Origin: Eleginops maclovinus
Taxonomy: Eukaryota; Chordata; Actinopteri; Perciformes; Eleginopidae
Assembly: GCF_036324505.1 (NCBI RefSeq)
Contig: NC_086352.1
Span: 5,319,001-5,383,000, forward strand
DNA length: 64,000 nucleotides
Reading direction: 5' to 3'
A model generated the notes under the pieces. The model made no database searches and was not told the origin of the DNA. It saw only the letters and a program-made list of their open reading frames with translations. Below, piece by piece: positions 34,198 to 46,228 of the stretch; within the stretch, counting starts at the first letter, position 1, and each line of letters starts with the position of its first letter. The position numbers and the translations under genes were made by a program.

Positions 34198-34371
34198 CAG
34201 TGGCAGACAGCAGGCTGAGAGGAAGTAAAGAACCTCTGGATCTATTTGTTGTTGGAGGTGTAATATATGACTCAGCAGCTTTAAGACGTGAAGACACCAT
34301 TCGTTTCTGTTTCGCTCTGATGTTAACGCACATGCTGCACTAAGACGGTAAAAAGCGGTGTTTGTGAACAC
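32719..34371 (-). CDS. LINE reverse transcriptase (partial ORF2)
   Basis: Encodes the RNA-directed DNA polymerase part of a non-LTR retrotransposon, which copies element RNA at a nicked target. In the 550-codon frame the order is: [10 protein letters not shown] at residues 108-117, [11 protein letters not shown] 165-175, LDPLQFAYR 197-205, FIDYSSAF with the first catalytic Asp at 236-243, [13 protein letters not shown] 294-306, and the catalytic FADDT box at 325-329. Thumb and C-terminal segments follow and end PQAIRLLNS. Homology starts only at about residue 60 ([13 protein letters not shown]). The first 59 codons are flanking DNA read through by chance, so the Met at 34,371 is not a real start. 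The endonuclease domain is missing through 5' truncation. The catalytic boxes are intact and no stop interrupts the domain, but the copy cannot move on its own. Confidence 0.9.
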   Translation of the reverse strand: MFTNTAFYRLSAACALTSERNRNEWCLHVLKLLSHILHLQQQIDPEVLYFLSACCLPLVHSLPDELNTFYARFERPLAVEGQKAQDPCSLLLTSADVCRSLKRIHAHRAPGPDGIPGRALKVCAVQLADVFTDIFNRSLLQSVVPTCFKESIIVPVPKKTKPICLNDYRPVALTSIIMKCFERLVKTFITSSLPDSLDPLQFAYRGNRSTDDAISLTLHTALSHLDQRNTYVRMLFIDYSSAFNTIVPSKLIIKLRDLGLNSALCDWIMSFLTGRSQAVRMGNITSSTLTLNTGAPQGCVLSPLLYSLFTHDCVATHSSNTIIKFADDTTVIGLITDGDETAYREEVRALTSWCQDNNLHLNVSKTKELIVDYRKRQREAHTPITIDGTPVERVSSFRFLGVNISEDLTWTHHTRVISKTARQRLFFLRRLRKFNMDSRILCNFYRCTIESILTGCITAWYGSCTALNRKTLQRVVKTAQHITRTELPSMEDLYTQRCRKKAGRILKDPHHPSTNLFCLLPSGRRYRSIRTKTTRLRDSFIPQAIRLLNS

Positions 34372-34640
34372 ATGGTGGATTAAAAAATGATCCTTTCCCG
34401 TTGGTTCTTGATGACGATCTTTGAAGACACCTCAAACACTATTTAAGAGTATTCTTCTCTTAATAAAAATTAAACTGCTTTCACAGCTTCTGGGGACTAT
34501 TTCCAGCAGCGGATGAATAATAATATCCATATTTGGTGGTTAATGAGTATTTGTTACAGCCACACCATGTTGTACATTTAGAGGAGAGTACTTTCTACTT
34601 TCACTGGAGGAACATTTAGAATACTTTTACAGAGTATTCC
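34198..34640. other. no recognised feature
   Basis: Unique-looking sequence beyond the LINE truncation point. Confidence 0.4.
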
Positions 34641-34649
34641 TACACTCTG

Positions 34650-34748
34650 GTACTTCTACTTTACTCAAGTACAAGACCTGAGTACTTCTACTTTACTCAA
34701 GTACAAGACCTGAGTACTTCTACTTTTACTCAAGTACAAGACCTGAGT
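34650..34748. repeat. 32-bp tandem repeat, three units
   Basis: GTACTTCTACTTTACTC followed by AAGTACAAGACCTGA starts at 34,650, 34,682 and 34,714. GTACTT and AAGTAC within each unit are reverse complements. The flanks at 34,590-34,650 hold the same kind of motif, so this is a local expansion of a dispersed fish repeat. Confidence 0.9.
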
Positions 34749-34784
34749 GTTTCAGTTATATGTATATACTTTGTGTACATGCTG

Positions 34785-34818
34785 CATGTTGTTGTTGTCG
34801 TCGTCGTCGTAGTTGTTG
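34785..34818. repeat. (GTT/GTC)n trinucleotide tract
   Basis: GTT then GTC units. It creates a spurious poly-Val frame. Confidence 0.9.
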
Positions 34819-35181
34819 AACTCCGGGACGGTAAAGATGAACGTGATCTTCGGGCCGTCGCTCCGTGCAGATGTCCGTGGTGTTGCTCTCGTCTGTTCGC
34901 ACTAACAAGAAACAGAAGTCTTTGCATGATGAGTTTCTTTAAGAGTTTCTGGGAGAAGCTGCAACCCTGTCTCCCTCACGCCCCCACAGCTGACGGAGGA
35001 CTCAGGGAGCTGTGTTGCTGTCAGAGGAGCACTTCCTGTGAGACACACCGAGACAGGAGGGGAGGGAGAAACCAGTCCTCCCACATCGACTGCAGTGAGA
35101 ATATTTCCAGAATCAACCTCTCAGAGTGACTCACAGCTGATGTACTGCATCTGTGAACTACAGGAGGGTCTCCAACTACAC

Positions 35182-35224
35182 ATCAACATCAACATCAACA
35201 ACAACAACAACAACAACAACAACC
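35182..35224. repeat. (ATCAAC)/(AAC)n tract
   Basis: CATCAA repeats pass into about nine AAC units. Confidence 0.95.
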
Positions 35225-35334
35225 AACGTTTTGGGAAAATCTAAAACAAATCAAATGGATGAAAAAGATTCCTATTTTCCCGACTTCCACGTCCACTTTC
35301 TGCCTCATTCATCAATGAGAGCTGCGGCGTTTGG

Positions 35335-35495
35335 ACTGGTAGCTGGAGAGGAGCCTCCTGGGCCCTTGAGCAAGGCACCAAACCCCCACCTGCTCCCTGG
35401 CAGCCTCTTCGCCAAGGTGCAACCTACCTGTGTACGGTGTGGTTAAACTATGCATGTGAAACTGAATTTCTCGGGGGATAAACAAAGGATCTTCT
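35335..35495 (+). mobile_element. SINE-like fragment
   Basis: GGTAGCTGGAGAGGAGCC, CCCTTGAGCAAGGCACC and AAACCCCCACCTGCTCC match the body of a widespread teleost tRNA-SINE type. The 3' end CTGAATTTCTCGGGGGATAA followed by ACAAAGG resembles the LINE-like tail such SINEs carry. No clear A and B box head is kept. Confidence 0.55.
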
Positions 35496-36325
35496 TCTTC
35501 CTGGATTCATAGGAGCGCTCGTTTCAGCAGCTCTTCCAATCAGCTGTTTGGTGATGGCTGGCAGAACACAGGTGTTGACATACTTCATTGATTTTTCAAA
35601 ATGCAAATGACTTTAGGGTTTAATAACGTTTTGAAGGTAAGAATTGGATCGTCTGGGAGCAATTTACTGCACACGGCAAAGAATAATCAGAAGTGCTTCA
35701 CATTGTTCAATCATGTTGCTGCGCTCTAAACATCCCAACCTGAAGACTCCCAGCTGACAGAGCGTGGGATAAGACTCATATTACACGTTCTGTGGGTAGC
35801 TGAGACCGGATTCTAATTATATAAACAACGTGTGTTTGAGGTGTGATATCGTCAAGCTGCAAACACAGCTAATGAATGGAATTGCCTGTCGCACTAACTT
35901 CCTCTCTCCTCTTCATCAGCTCAGCGCTTTAATTATCTCCGCAGTTCTCCCACAACAAACTGCCTCCATGCGAAGCTTCAGTCGGAGCGTGTCACTTACT
36001 CCTCCAGAGTGACAGTTTATAAAGTAACGTCACCACTAACTAAATCTTACCCGATATAATATACCCAATAACAAAGTACAACACATGGCAACTCCAGATC
36101 CAACTCAGTCCAAAACATCATAACCGGACCAACCTGTTGATATTCTATGGACCCAAAAACACGTATTTAAAGTAAAAACTGGGATTAAATTCACTCAATT
36201 TTAGAATACAATTTCAAAGAAATACATTCAGATTTGGCTTTTCTCTAATCTTAATTTGAAACGGGTCACAGGAGACAGAAGAGGTACGCAGACCTCACAT
36301 TACTGACGTCTTTTATATCGTAGAC
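35496..36325. other. no recognised feature
   Basis: Unique-looking sequence. Confidence 0.4.
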
Positions 36326-36329
36326 CAAA

Positions 36330-36425
36330 AATCTCTTCAGCTGTTGTTAACCACAGACCTTATTTCAGGCCAACAACCAAAAACACATCCAGAAAGCCAT
36401 TGACCTCCATGGTGACAGGACTGGA
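36330..36425 (+). repeat. array-free copy of the array 2 flank
   Basis: TCGTAGACC, GTTAACCACAGACCTTATTTC, CAACCAAAAA and GCCATTGACCTCCA match the reverse complement of 17,235-17,312, here with no 72-bp units beside them. Confidence 0.7.
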
Positions 36426-38770
36426 TAAAATGCTGAGTCATGTCAGGGTTTTTAGGAGTAATTCCTGCAGCTCTGTATTGGTTTTTGGGATGCTCCAGCA
36501 CACACATTGACTTCTGAATGCATTAACACTCTGGGCTGCTGGGGACCCGTTGACTACCACTGATATTTGAGGGTCTTACTGTCGAGCCAGAAACAAGTCC
36601 TAGTTTTATGACTCAATCAGAACCATAACGGATCAGAATTAATAGTTGTTCTGTCAGCGTTCAGACTGTCCGAGCCTTCATCCCTCCTCCTCCTCCTCCT
36701 CCTCCTCCTCCTCCTCCTCCTCCTCCTCGCCGGATGAGAAGCCGCTCTGTTTGCTCGGCAGCCTCCGAATCTGAGGGCTGCCAGAGGAGCAGATTAATGG
36801 AACAACGTTCTCCTTCACAGCGATAAAAAAAGGCGCCCGCCGTGCCCCTCGGCTCTTCTTCGTATCCAAATGGAATCTGTCGCACTTTTGTCGGAGATTA
36901 GATTAAATTTGGTGGTAATGTGATGCCGTTCTGTGAAGAGAGACAAAGTACCATCTGCTCGGAGTTCTCCGTTCCCTGGCATCACCTCCACGCCCCCGCA
37001 GACGCTCTCTCTTTAACTCCCGGTGTTTTCCTCACTCCTCACTGTATATTCTAACTCATTATTAAGTGTCCCTCTCTTTCCACACGCCTCCCCACAGTTT
37101 GCATAACTTTCTGTTTTTAATAGTGATTCCATCTTTGAGTCAGAGCAGTGGGCTGAATTTAACTTCCAGCCTCTCGACTCGTGGTGGGCGGTCCAGGTTC
37201 GTGATGCATCTCCCTCGCCGTTTGTTTGGTCCCGTATGGATTCATGTTTAACCATCGAGGAGCCGCTCGCTGAGAGGAGGTCAACAGGTTAGAGTATTCA
37301 GAGCCGTCTTTGTGCCGTAATTAATCCTGCAGCGGTGAAAGCAGTGAATCTCCGCCCCACTGAATCACTGCTTACTGCCGCTTCTCTTCCTCTGCTGACG
37401 TCACCGGCCTTCTGTCTTCCTCACAATGCTGTCTTTTTCTAAGTGGCCAATTTCAGCCCTTTCAGCAGGACTCCCAGAGGGAAATATAATGTTTCAATGA
37501 CATTTCGATGGAAGACACATCGTTCCAAGGCCCTTCATCCATTAAACAAACCACCTTTGATTACCCTGCAGCAAACATGTCCTGCCCTCCTCTGCCTCTG
37601 ATTGGCCTACTCTTATATTCTGACCCTAACCCTAACCAGACCGACACAAGCCAACAACATCTAGCCAATCCGAGGAAGTATAGGGCGGGTCAAGCCTTGC
37701 TATCTGAGCAACTGCCCCCTCTGTCAGACTTCTGGAACAATGATCAATCCCCAAATCGCCTGTCATTTAGCTGAAGCTCTTATCCAAAGTGAGTTACACA
37801 GACTTCAATACTTCAATATACAGAGACTCTGACATGTTGACGGCAGTGACTGGGCATCAAATGACCCTGTGATTTCATCCCCGGAGCCAAAACTGTTGAC
37901 CAACTGTGTAATCTGGGAGAAAATGTGCTTTCCTTGAAGCTTTGTGAGACTGCAGTTGAGTTGTAAGGTGACATAAGTTTGTAGGAGACAGGGTGGCATT
38001 GTCCTACGACAGATAGGCCACACATCTCAACACCTGGCAGGGTCATCACTGAGTCACTGGAGGCATTTTAAAGACTTAGAAAACTGTCCTTGTCCCAACC
38101 TGCCGCTCATTGATTATGCACTTATTAAAGTCTGTTTGCCGAGGATCTGCTGCTGAGTCACTTTCCCCAACAGCCTGCAGGAGTCCCATGTCCTCTCCTG
38201 TCCACCTGAACATCACCGCCAAGGTACAGCAGCGTCCAGATGGTCCTCCGACCCGGGCGCTCTCCACAGGAAGTCAGGGTTCACATGTGCACAGTGACAT
38301 TCATCCTCTTCAGAGGAGAGCCTTCAGTGAGTGAAACAGGGTTACATGATGAGCGTGCAGACCACAGCGCTGACCTGAGCAGAAAACATCCAGCCAGGAC
38401 ACAAACGTTAAACATTCATGCCGTCTGAATATCTGAGCCTCTGGAGCTGCAGCGCCGGGGCTTTATTTTCTACATTTATAGGGTAATAAAAGCGGCACAT
38501 TCTGGTCACATTTGAATTATTCAAATGGCAACGAATCTGGTTCATTCCCCGCATGTTAGGCTGCATCATTTATAGCATCTCAGAGTTTGTTCCAGGAGGA
38601 AACTCTGACAAGGTCGTGGATTGAAGAGAGAACATGGTGTTCAAATGAACCTGCGCTCACCTCGCTGCAAATAGAGCAGTGCTTAACTCTTCAGAAGTAA
38701 AACCACATCATTAAAGAGCAAAGTTTGGGTAAAGATGAAGCTCCGAACGTTGCCCAATATTGATATATTA
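36426..38770. other. no recognised gene
   Basis: Contains (TCC)n at 36,683-36,728 and two CCCTAA units near 37,625. Otherwise unique-looking. The open frames carry no known domain. Confidence 0.4.
36683..36728. repeat. (TCC)n trinucleotide repeat
   Basis: About 15 TCC units. Confidence 0.95.
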
Positions 38771-38775
38771 TATAT

Positions 38776-39802
38776 GTATATCAGTATGTAGAGTCTCTAC
38801 TTTAAAGAGTCCTCTCCTGCTGATGTTCAGGTGTATATCAGTATGTAGAGTCTCTACTTTAAAGAGTCCTCTCCTGCTGATGTTCAGGTGTATATCAGTA
38901 TGTAGAGTCTCTACTTTAAAGAGTCCTCTTCTGCTGATGTTCAGGTGTATATCAGTATGTAGTGTCTCTACTTTAAAGAGTCCTCTCCTGCTGATGTTCA
39001 GGTGTATATCAGTATGTAGTGTCTCTACTTTAAAGAGTCCTCTCCTGCTGATGTTCAGGTGTATATCAGTATGTAGAGTCTCTACTTTAAAGAGTCCTCT
39101 CCTGCTGATGTTCAGGTGTATATCAGTATGTAGAGTCTCTACTTTAAAGAGTCCTCTCCTGCTGATGTTCAGGTGTATATCAGTATGTAGAGTCTCTACT
39201 TTAAAGAGTCCTCTCCTGCTGATGTTCAGGTGTATATCAGTATGTAGCGTCTCTACTTTAAAGAGTCCTCTCCTGCTGATGTTCAGGTGTATATCAGTAT
39301 GTAGCGTCTCTACTTTAAAGAGTCCTCTCCTGCTGATGTTCAGGTGTATATCAGTATGTAGCGTCTCTACTTTAAAGAGTCCTCTCCTGCTGATGTTCAG
39401 GTGTATATCAGTATGTAGAGTCTCTACTTTAAAGAGTCCTCTCCTGCTGATGTTCAGGTGTATATCAGTATGTAGCGTCTCTACTTTAAAGAGTCCTCTC
39501 CTGCTGATGTTCAGGCGTATATCAGTATGTAGCGTCTCTACTTTAAAGAGTCCTCTCCTGCTGATGTTCAGGTGTATATCAGTATGTAGCGTCTCTACTT
39601 TAAAGAGTCCTCTCCTGCTGATGTTCAGGTGTATATCAGTATGTAGAGTCTCTACTTTAAAGAGTCCTCTCCTGCTGATGTTCAGGTGTATATCAGTATG
39701 TAGTGTCTCTACTTTAAAGAGTCCTCTCCTGCTGATGTTCAGGTGTATATCAGTATGTAGTGTCTCTACTTTAAAGAGTCCTCTCCTGCTGATGTTCAGG
39801 TG
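38776..39802. repeat. 57-bp minisatellite, 18 units
   Basis: Units run TGTATATCAGTATGTAG, then A/T/C, then GTCTCTACTTTAAAGAG and TCCTCTCCTGCTGATGTTC. The length of 57 bp equals 19 codons, so the plus frame stays open for 363 codons (CISVC.VSTLKSPLLLMFR). The main variable base reads, from the left, a a a t t a a a c c c a c c c a t t. Copies are otherwise almost identical, which points to recent homogenisation. No evidence of translation. Confidence 0.97.
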
Positions 39803-39814
39803 TATATCAGTGTG

Positions 39815-40320
39815 TTGTGTCAGCAGTGAGCAGGGTGTCCATGCTGTTTAATTCAGGAACACCTCCTCCCCCCGCGGGTCGGACTATCAGACAGCTCGGT
39901 GTCACGCCTCCCTGCTTTTGTTGTCCTCCCTCTGCCTCCCTCAGGGCGCTGAGCATGCAGTCGGCCGGCTTCAGAAACAGAAGTCTGGCGAGTCTTTTCA
40001 CCATCAGCAGATTCTGAAGTGAGTCTGCCCGCGGAGGAAAGCTCAGCAGGCAGGAAGCAGACATTTGAGCTGATGTTAAATGCAGCAGGACTGAGCTCTG
40101 AGCAGAACCTGAACACAACATGTGGAGTCCGGACAAAGAGGGGTCAATTAGCTCAAAAGTTTGTCCCTGCATTTCAACCTCGAGCCTCATGACTAAAAAA
40201 GGTTTGATTAAAAAGTGTGAATGTGCAGGAACTCTACAGACTGTCCAGGTTAGCGGAAGTATAACAGGTACAGTAAGGTGCACTCCCGACAGGTTTACAC
40301 TATCGTACTAGTAATGCATC
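39815..40320. other. no recognised feature
   Basis: The minus-strand frame of 158 codons starting at 40,283 has no recognised domain. It is probably a chance frame. Confidence 0.4.
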
Positions 40321-40324
40321 AAAC

Positions 40325-40425
40325 TCCAGAGCCCGGGAGGCGAACTGGCACCTCTCCTGTCCACTTGGTTCAATCGGGTTAGAACAGGCAACCCTTAGTC
40401 CCCCTGCCCCCGGCTATCTCTGGGG
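40325..40425 (-). mobile_element. possible SINE fragment
   Basis: On the minus strand GAGAGGTGCCAGTTCGCCTC followed by CCGGGC matches the same SINE body type as 35,335-35,495. Short and degraded. Confidence 0.35.
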
Positions 40426-40429
40426 TTCT

Positions 40430-41245
40430 TCAGTAGTGAGCTAATATGGCTGACGGATCTGTACTCAGACTTCCTGCTCTGAGGGATGACCTGAGTTACG
40501 AACAGCTGTTTCACACCAAGATCTATCATTTAGTGTTCGAGTTGTACAAAGAGATGATTTGTATTCCTTTAGAACATCGAGTCCATTCACATTGATCAGA
40601 ACTGAACGTATTTCATGACCATTTTAGGGGCCAGTTTTCTTGCCCTTCGAAATAAGGAAAACCAGAATTTGATACTATAAAGTCTTTTTTTTTGTCCTTT
40701 TATTAGTGTTTATTTGAAAATGAAACATAGATCATAAAAACAGAAAATGCTGATCAGTGAAACCTAGAAACACTTCCAATACTAAGACAAGCGTTCATAT
40801 GGATATCTGAGCTGGATACTACAAACCCACCATATGAAGATCAGTCATCTCTTATTTATTTGAATAGTCCCCAACGAAAGATTTGAAGGAAAACGTACAA
40901 TAACTTTAACAATCCCTCCTTTAAACCCTAACACTGGTTGTATTAACAGTATTTGTGTTATGCTGTTGTTTTTGGGTTATCATTCTTCCATGACATGTCC
41001 TCTTGCAGACTAGTGGGAAAACCCCTCCAAAATCCACCTTGAGGAATTTATTTGAGTCACTCTGTCAGTTGGTTTCTGTAGATTTTCTCCACCGAAAGCC
41101 TTAATTGCATATTCAAAAATAACATTTCAGAAAACTTGTGATGCAAAAGATAATTGTGTCAGTGGAAGTTTCATGCTGATATCTGTCGATCCCCTGTTCA
41201 CCTGTAGTTTCTGGTTTTAATGGGAAGGTACGAGGGGTTACATCT
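40430..41245. other. no recognised feature
   Basis: AT-rich unique-looking sequence. Confidence 0.4.
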
Positions 41246-41248
41246 CGC

Positions 41249-41320
41249 TGTCCTTACCTGGAATTGAACCGGTGACTCGGTGCTTACAGTACTGGGTCTT
41301 TCAGCTTCGGCCATACGGCA
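41249..41320 (-). pseudogene. tRNA-like fragment
   Basis: On the minus strand an A-box-like TGGCCGAAGCT starts at 41,313 and a B box GGTTCAATTCC starts at 41,270, a 43-nt offset as in a tRNA. The acceptor stem pairs at only 4 of 7 positions and the T stem is broken, so this is a degenerate tRNA gene or SINE head, not a working tRNA. Confidence 0.35.
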
Positions 41321-42000
41321 GCTTTCCCATCCGATCCCGGCTGAAGTGGCGGAGGAAAGCTCGATAATCTGAGTCTCCGCGGACATTAGCGCCGCTGGCC
41401 AGAAGGCAGGTGCTCTAATTTCCAGTAACGGGCAGTTATTACCGGGCACATCTCCTTAAAACAGAGTAAGTAATGGCCCACGGTGCTTTGGGTGCTCGTC
41501 TAAGCTGCCTATTAGAGCCTAATGTGATTTACACTGCAGAGGACAGCGGCGCTAAATCGGGACAGGGAAAGTGCTGCTCCTCTGCCCGTGTGGATTGGAG
41601 TGTTTAAAATGTGAGCAGGAGAGAATCCATGAAGGGATTTAATGATCTGCTTTTCTGCAAATCTGCCAGAGAGAGAAGGTGGTGCAGCAGAGAGGCAATC
41701 AAGAAGTGGGATACAGCTGTGTGTGAGGATTAATCCCTGAAGTCAGTTTCCTGACATGCAGCAGTAATACTCTGAATAATGTGCTCGGGAAGTCGTGTAG
41801 TGAGAGGAATCTGCACGGATCCTCGTGAGGAGGAGCTCAGCAGCAGTTATGTTACCCTCTGCTCTACCTGGTTTTACCGCCTTTATTTACAGCCATTTAC
41901 TGGATGTCTTAGCCTTGTCCTCTGTTGTTGTTTTCAGGATAAAGTATGCTACACAAAGACGATGCATTTTTAAGTAAGTGCTGTTACAAATCTACACAGA
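41321..42000. other. no recognised feature
   Basis: Unique-looking sequence up to array 4. Confidence 0.4.
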
Positions 42001-42001
42001 C

Positions 42002-42945
42002 TAAGCTAAGCTAAAGGCGGCTAATGTTGGGCTATAAAGGAACTACAGCACGGTCACATGACTTCACGTCACCACCGCTAGCTAAAGGAGGCTAATGTTA
42101 GGCTATAGAGGAACTACAGCACGGTCACATGACTTCACTCACCACCGCTAAGCTAAAGGAGGCTATGTTGGGCTATAGAGGAACTACAGCACGGTCACAT
42201 GACTTCACGTCACCACCGCTAAGCTAAAGGAGGCTAATGTTAGGCTATAGAGGAACTACAGCACGGTCACATGACTTCACGTCTCCACCGCTAAACTAAA
42301 GGAGGCTAAGTTAGGCTATAGAGGAACTACAGCACGGTCACATGACTTCACGTCACCACCGCTAAGCTAAAGGAGGCTAATGTTAGGCTATAGAGGAACT
42401 ACAGCACGGTCACATACATCTACCACGCTAAGCTAAAGGCGGCTAATGTTGGGCTATAAAGGAACTACAGCAGGTCACATGACTTCACGTCACCACCGCT
42501 AAGCTAAAAGCGGCTAATGTTGGGCTATAAAGGAACTACAGCACGGTCACATGACTTCACGTCACCACCGCTAAGCTAAAGGAGGCTAATGTTGGGCTAT
42601 AAAGGAACTACAGCACGGTCACATGACTTCACGTGACCACCGCTAAGCTAAAGGCGGCTAATGTTGGGCTATAAAGGAACTACAGCACGGTCACATGACT
42701 TCACGTCTCCACCGCTAAGCTAAAGGAGGCTAATGTTGGGCTATAAAGGAACTACAGCACGGTCACATGACTTCACCGTCTCCACCGCTAAGCTAAAGGA
42801 GGCTAATGTTGGGCTATAAAGGAACTACAGCACGGTCACATGACTTCACCTCTCCACCGCTAAGCTAAAGGAGGCTAATGTTGGGCTATAAAGGAACTAC
42901 AGCACGGTCACATGACTTCACCTCTCCACCGCTAAGCTAAAGGTG
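42002..42945 (+). repeat. 72-bp satellite array 4, about 13 units
   Basis: Same unit and orientation as array 1, but with many small indels (for example TTCACTCACC, GCTAGCTAAAGG, CAGCAGGTCAC) and TATAGAGG in place of TATAAAGG in the left half. The right half keeps TATAAAGG. It is the most decayed of the five arrays. Confidence 0.97.
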
Positions 42946-45357
42946 ACTTTCGCTGTGCAACCCCGTGTGTCTGACAGGAAACAGAGATCGGACGTGGCAC
43001 AAAGGTCCCTGTACTAAAATCCAACAGCTATGCTTTGGTTGTGTGCGCTGCATCTCAAACACTAGGCCGGCAGGATTCCCCGGAGCAGCTTTCCTTTAGG
43101 AAGATATTTATCTCTTACAGACTTCACAGAGAGAAACTCAGAGTAATGTGTCTGGGGAGGAGCGTCATTTCTCGTTTCCCTTACCCCCCCGAGCCTCCGA
43201 CACATACATCTTGTTTGTTTCTGCAGCTTCTGGACCTCTCCTAAAATGATATTACCCTCCGATGAGGGAGAAGCAGTCTCTTGTTAACCTTCCGTCAATT
43301 CTCCCAGTGTCTTCAGTTACAGTGCTTTTGGTAAACACCCGACATCTCGACTATTATCCCACTAGGTGCTCAACAAGTGATTCTGCCCCTCTCTCTTCTG
43401 AAGATCTAATCTCTCTCTGTTGTCTGCTTGTGTCTGTGTGGAATAAGTATGCAGTTTAAAAAGCAGAATCTCGAACAGCAGGGAAACCAGGCGACTGGTA
43501 ATAAATACACAGGGTGGATTTTCCTCATGGATCATGAAGAGAACAGCATGTACAGAGGATGCATATTATACATCAATCAGACGTTATTTATAAAGCCCAA
43601 TATCACAAATGACTAATTACCCTCAGTCTGTGCTGTAGGACCTGCAGAATAAAACAAGTAAATATAGTTTATATCTAAGCTGTCGTTCATATATTACCTG
43701 ATGGTTCTCTTGCCGGATTTGCTGGTTGCACACTGACATCCTGACCAGTGGTTGGTATTAAACAATGACGTCCTCTCAGGTGTTCCTAAGCTTCTCCTGA
43801 CCCCACCTCCTCTCAGGTGTTCCTGATCTGACTCTGCCTCCTTTCAGGTGTTCCTGATCTGCTCGTGACTCCGCCTCCTCGTTGATACTTCAGGAGGTTA
43901 CTTTTTAATCACTTTGTTTTCGAGCCTAATCACCAAACAATACCCGATCTTCCTTTTCTGTTTTTTAATCCGTTTCCGATTGACTGACTTCCATATCACA
44001 CTCAGAATCAGTGATCTGGGTTTGAGGCGAGGTCACCTTCAGCTGTCCGCCTGCGGCTCTAATCCAACGTTAATTAACCACAATCTGCTCGTTAGCCTAA
44101 CAATCCATCAAAAAGCCAATTGGGTAACTCAACTCATTTGACACATTTTGTAATAAGTAAGCATGCAAAGCCTACATTCATGTTCTAAAGGACATTTATT
44201 TCAAGTAAAGGAATCTTTTTTCATCTAATAATTCATTTTCTCTTGGTGAAAATCTCTGCTGCGTCACCCTGCAACACTCATTTCCTCTTCTCCAGCTGCA
44301 CCTGAACCTTTCTGCTGCGGGAGAAATGAATTCCCCTCACATTTAGTGCACGGTCCAGGGGATTATATGCACTCTCAGAAGAGTGCTCAAGATTTACTGA
44401 GACTGTGTCGAGGAATCACAGAGGTCGTCTCATTCAGGATTCACAAAGAGAAGGAAAGAGTTGCTGCTGAACTTGAGGATGGTTTCTGTACCGTAGTCAG
44501 GGTCGAGGCTTTCAACATGTAAATGCTCCTTTTAATTTCCTCTGGCTGAGAGAGGATCTGGAGCGTGGAAGGGAAAATAGTTCCTTTCTTAAAAGCCAAG
44601 GTCGCTTGATCTTGCCTCGAGCTCTTTTCCACCTCTCGTATTCAGAAGCCGAGAAGAGAGTCTGCGAGTCTGCCTCTTCCTCCCCGCCCAGCGATCAGTC
44701 TCCTCCCTGCCATACATGAAGGACGTTCCACCAGGCTGGTCCTCATTAACTCTCTATTAGCAGGAGTGTAATGGATTTTTAATGAAGGAGGGAGACACAA
44801 ACACAGAGACGAGCTCCTCTCGACCCCGACATCAGCGGGAAGCCACGCCAATCAGCGGCCAGAGGAACACAGACATCTGAGGTTTCACGCAGGTTTTGTT
44901 TTGGTAAATCACACACAAACCAGTGTTTGATTGTTTCGTCCTGGGAGAAATAAGGAGCTGCAGATAAACACAAATCCCAGGGACGTGAAAGCTTGATCTC
45001 TCGTTAGCCGTTTAGTTTTCTCGCTTTACGCCGACGACTGAATTGTTTTCATGATGATGTGATGACTGACGAAGACTCCGATCCTCCCGACTGTATGCGC
45101 TCCCATTACAGGAGTCTGACAAACACCATCGACATGTTCCTGTGTGAGTCAGAGCCTTGATCGGCCCGGGTGGGAAATCATTAGAGCGGGGAGTCAGATA
45201 CCACTTCCTGTTTCTCTCATCTGAATAGTATGATATGGAAGTCTTAGAATAAAGTTTAATAAAGGGGTACAACATTTCTTTTTTACTGGCAAAATGAATT
45301 ATTCTCCTTTTAAACGATCCGTGGTCTCTGAGTCAGCACATCTTTTTTAATTTCAAA
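42946..45357. other. no recognised gene
   Basis: About 2.4 kb of unique-looking sequence with a small tandem repeat at 43,775-43,881. No exon-like frame recognised. Confidence 0.4.
43775..43881. repeat. three-copy tandem repeat
   Basis: CTCTCAGGTGTTCCT recurs three times (CTTTCAGG in the last), each followed by a CTGATCTG...GCCTC-like stretch, at spacings of about 30-40 bp. Confidence 0.8.
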
Positions 45358-45570
45358 TCATCATCATCATCATCATCATCATCGTTATTATTATTATTAT
45401 CATTATTATTATTATTATTATCATTATTTTTATTATTGTTATTATTATTGTTATGTTTATTATTATTGTTGTTATTATTATTATGTTTATTATTATTGTT
45501 ATGTTTATTATTATTGTTGTTATTATTGTTATGTTTATTATTATTGTTGTTATTATTGTTATGTTTATGT
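45358..45570. repeat. (ATC)n/(TTA)n compound trinucleotide tract
   Basis: Eight ATC units pass into TTA units interrupted by GTT and ATG at regular places (TTATGTTTATTATTATTG-type repeats). It yields spurious poly-Asn and poly-Ile frames. Confidence 0.95.
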
Positions 45571-45820
45571 TGAACATGAACTCCCATACATTAACTCTTC
45601 ATTGTTTCACATCTTTTACAAACTCAACTTTATCTCTAATGCATTGCAACCAGAAAGACTGAAGCTCCAGGTCTGATTTTATTGAAGTTTATTTCTTTTA
45701 CAGATAGACTTTTTTCTTCCCCAAATATTTATTTTAAAACAATATTTGTATTATTAAAAAACGAAGGTGCAGCAAATGTTAAATAAACGCTTTATTCTTA
45801 GTATGAATAAGACTAACTGT

Positions 45821-46228
45821 CACACTCCGTCTGTGTGTTTCCTATTTTATTTTGAAGGGTCACACTCCGTCTGTGTGTTTCCTATTTTATTTTGAAGGGT
45901 CACAGTCTGTCTGTGTTTCCTATTTTATTTTGAAGGGTCACAGTCTGTCTGTGTATTTCCTATTTTATTTTGAAGGGTCACACTCCGTCTGTGTGTTTCC
46001 TATTTTATTTTGAAGGGTCACACTCCGTCTGTGTGTTTCCTGTTTTATTTTTGAAGGGTCACAGTCTGTCTGTGTTTCCTATTTTATTTTGAAGGGTCAC
46101 AGTCTGTCTGTGTATTTCCTATTTTATTTTGAAGGGTCACACTCCGTCTGTGTGTTCCCTATTTTATTTTGAAGGGTCACACTCCGTCTGTGTGTTTCCT
46201 ATTTTATTTTGAAGGGTCACAGTCTGTC
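45821..46228. repeat. 40-bp minisatellite with 158-bp higher-order period
   Basis: Units CACACTCCGTCTGTGTG followed by TTTCCTATTTTATTTTGAAG alternate with CACAGTCTGTCTGTG forms of 38 and 40 bp. The order (CACACTCC, CACACTCC, CACAGTC short, CACAGTC long) starts at 45,821, 45,979 and 46,138, so four units form a 158-159-bp block. Confidence 0.95.

Noticed and set aside
37620..37640. Interstitial telomeric repeat
   Set aside because: Only two CCCTAA units, well within chance in such sequence.
39807..40283. 158-codon minus-strand frame as possible exon
   Set aside because: No recognised domain, no clear splice context, and composition unlike coding DNA.
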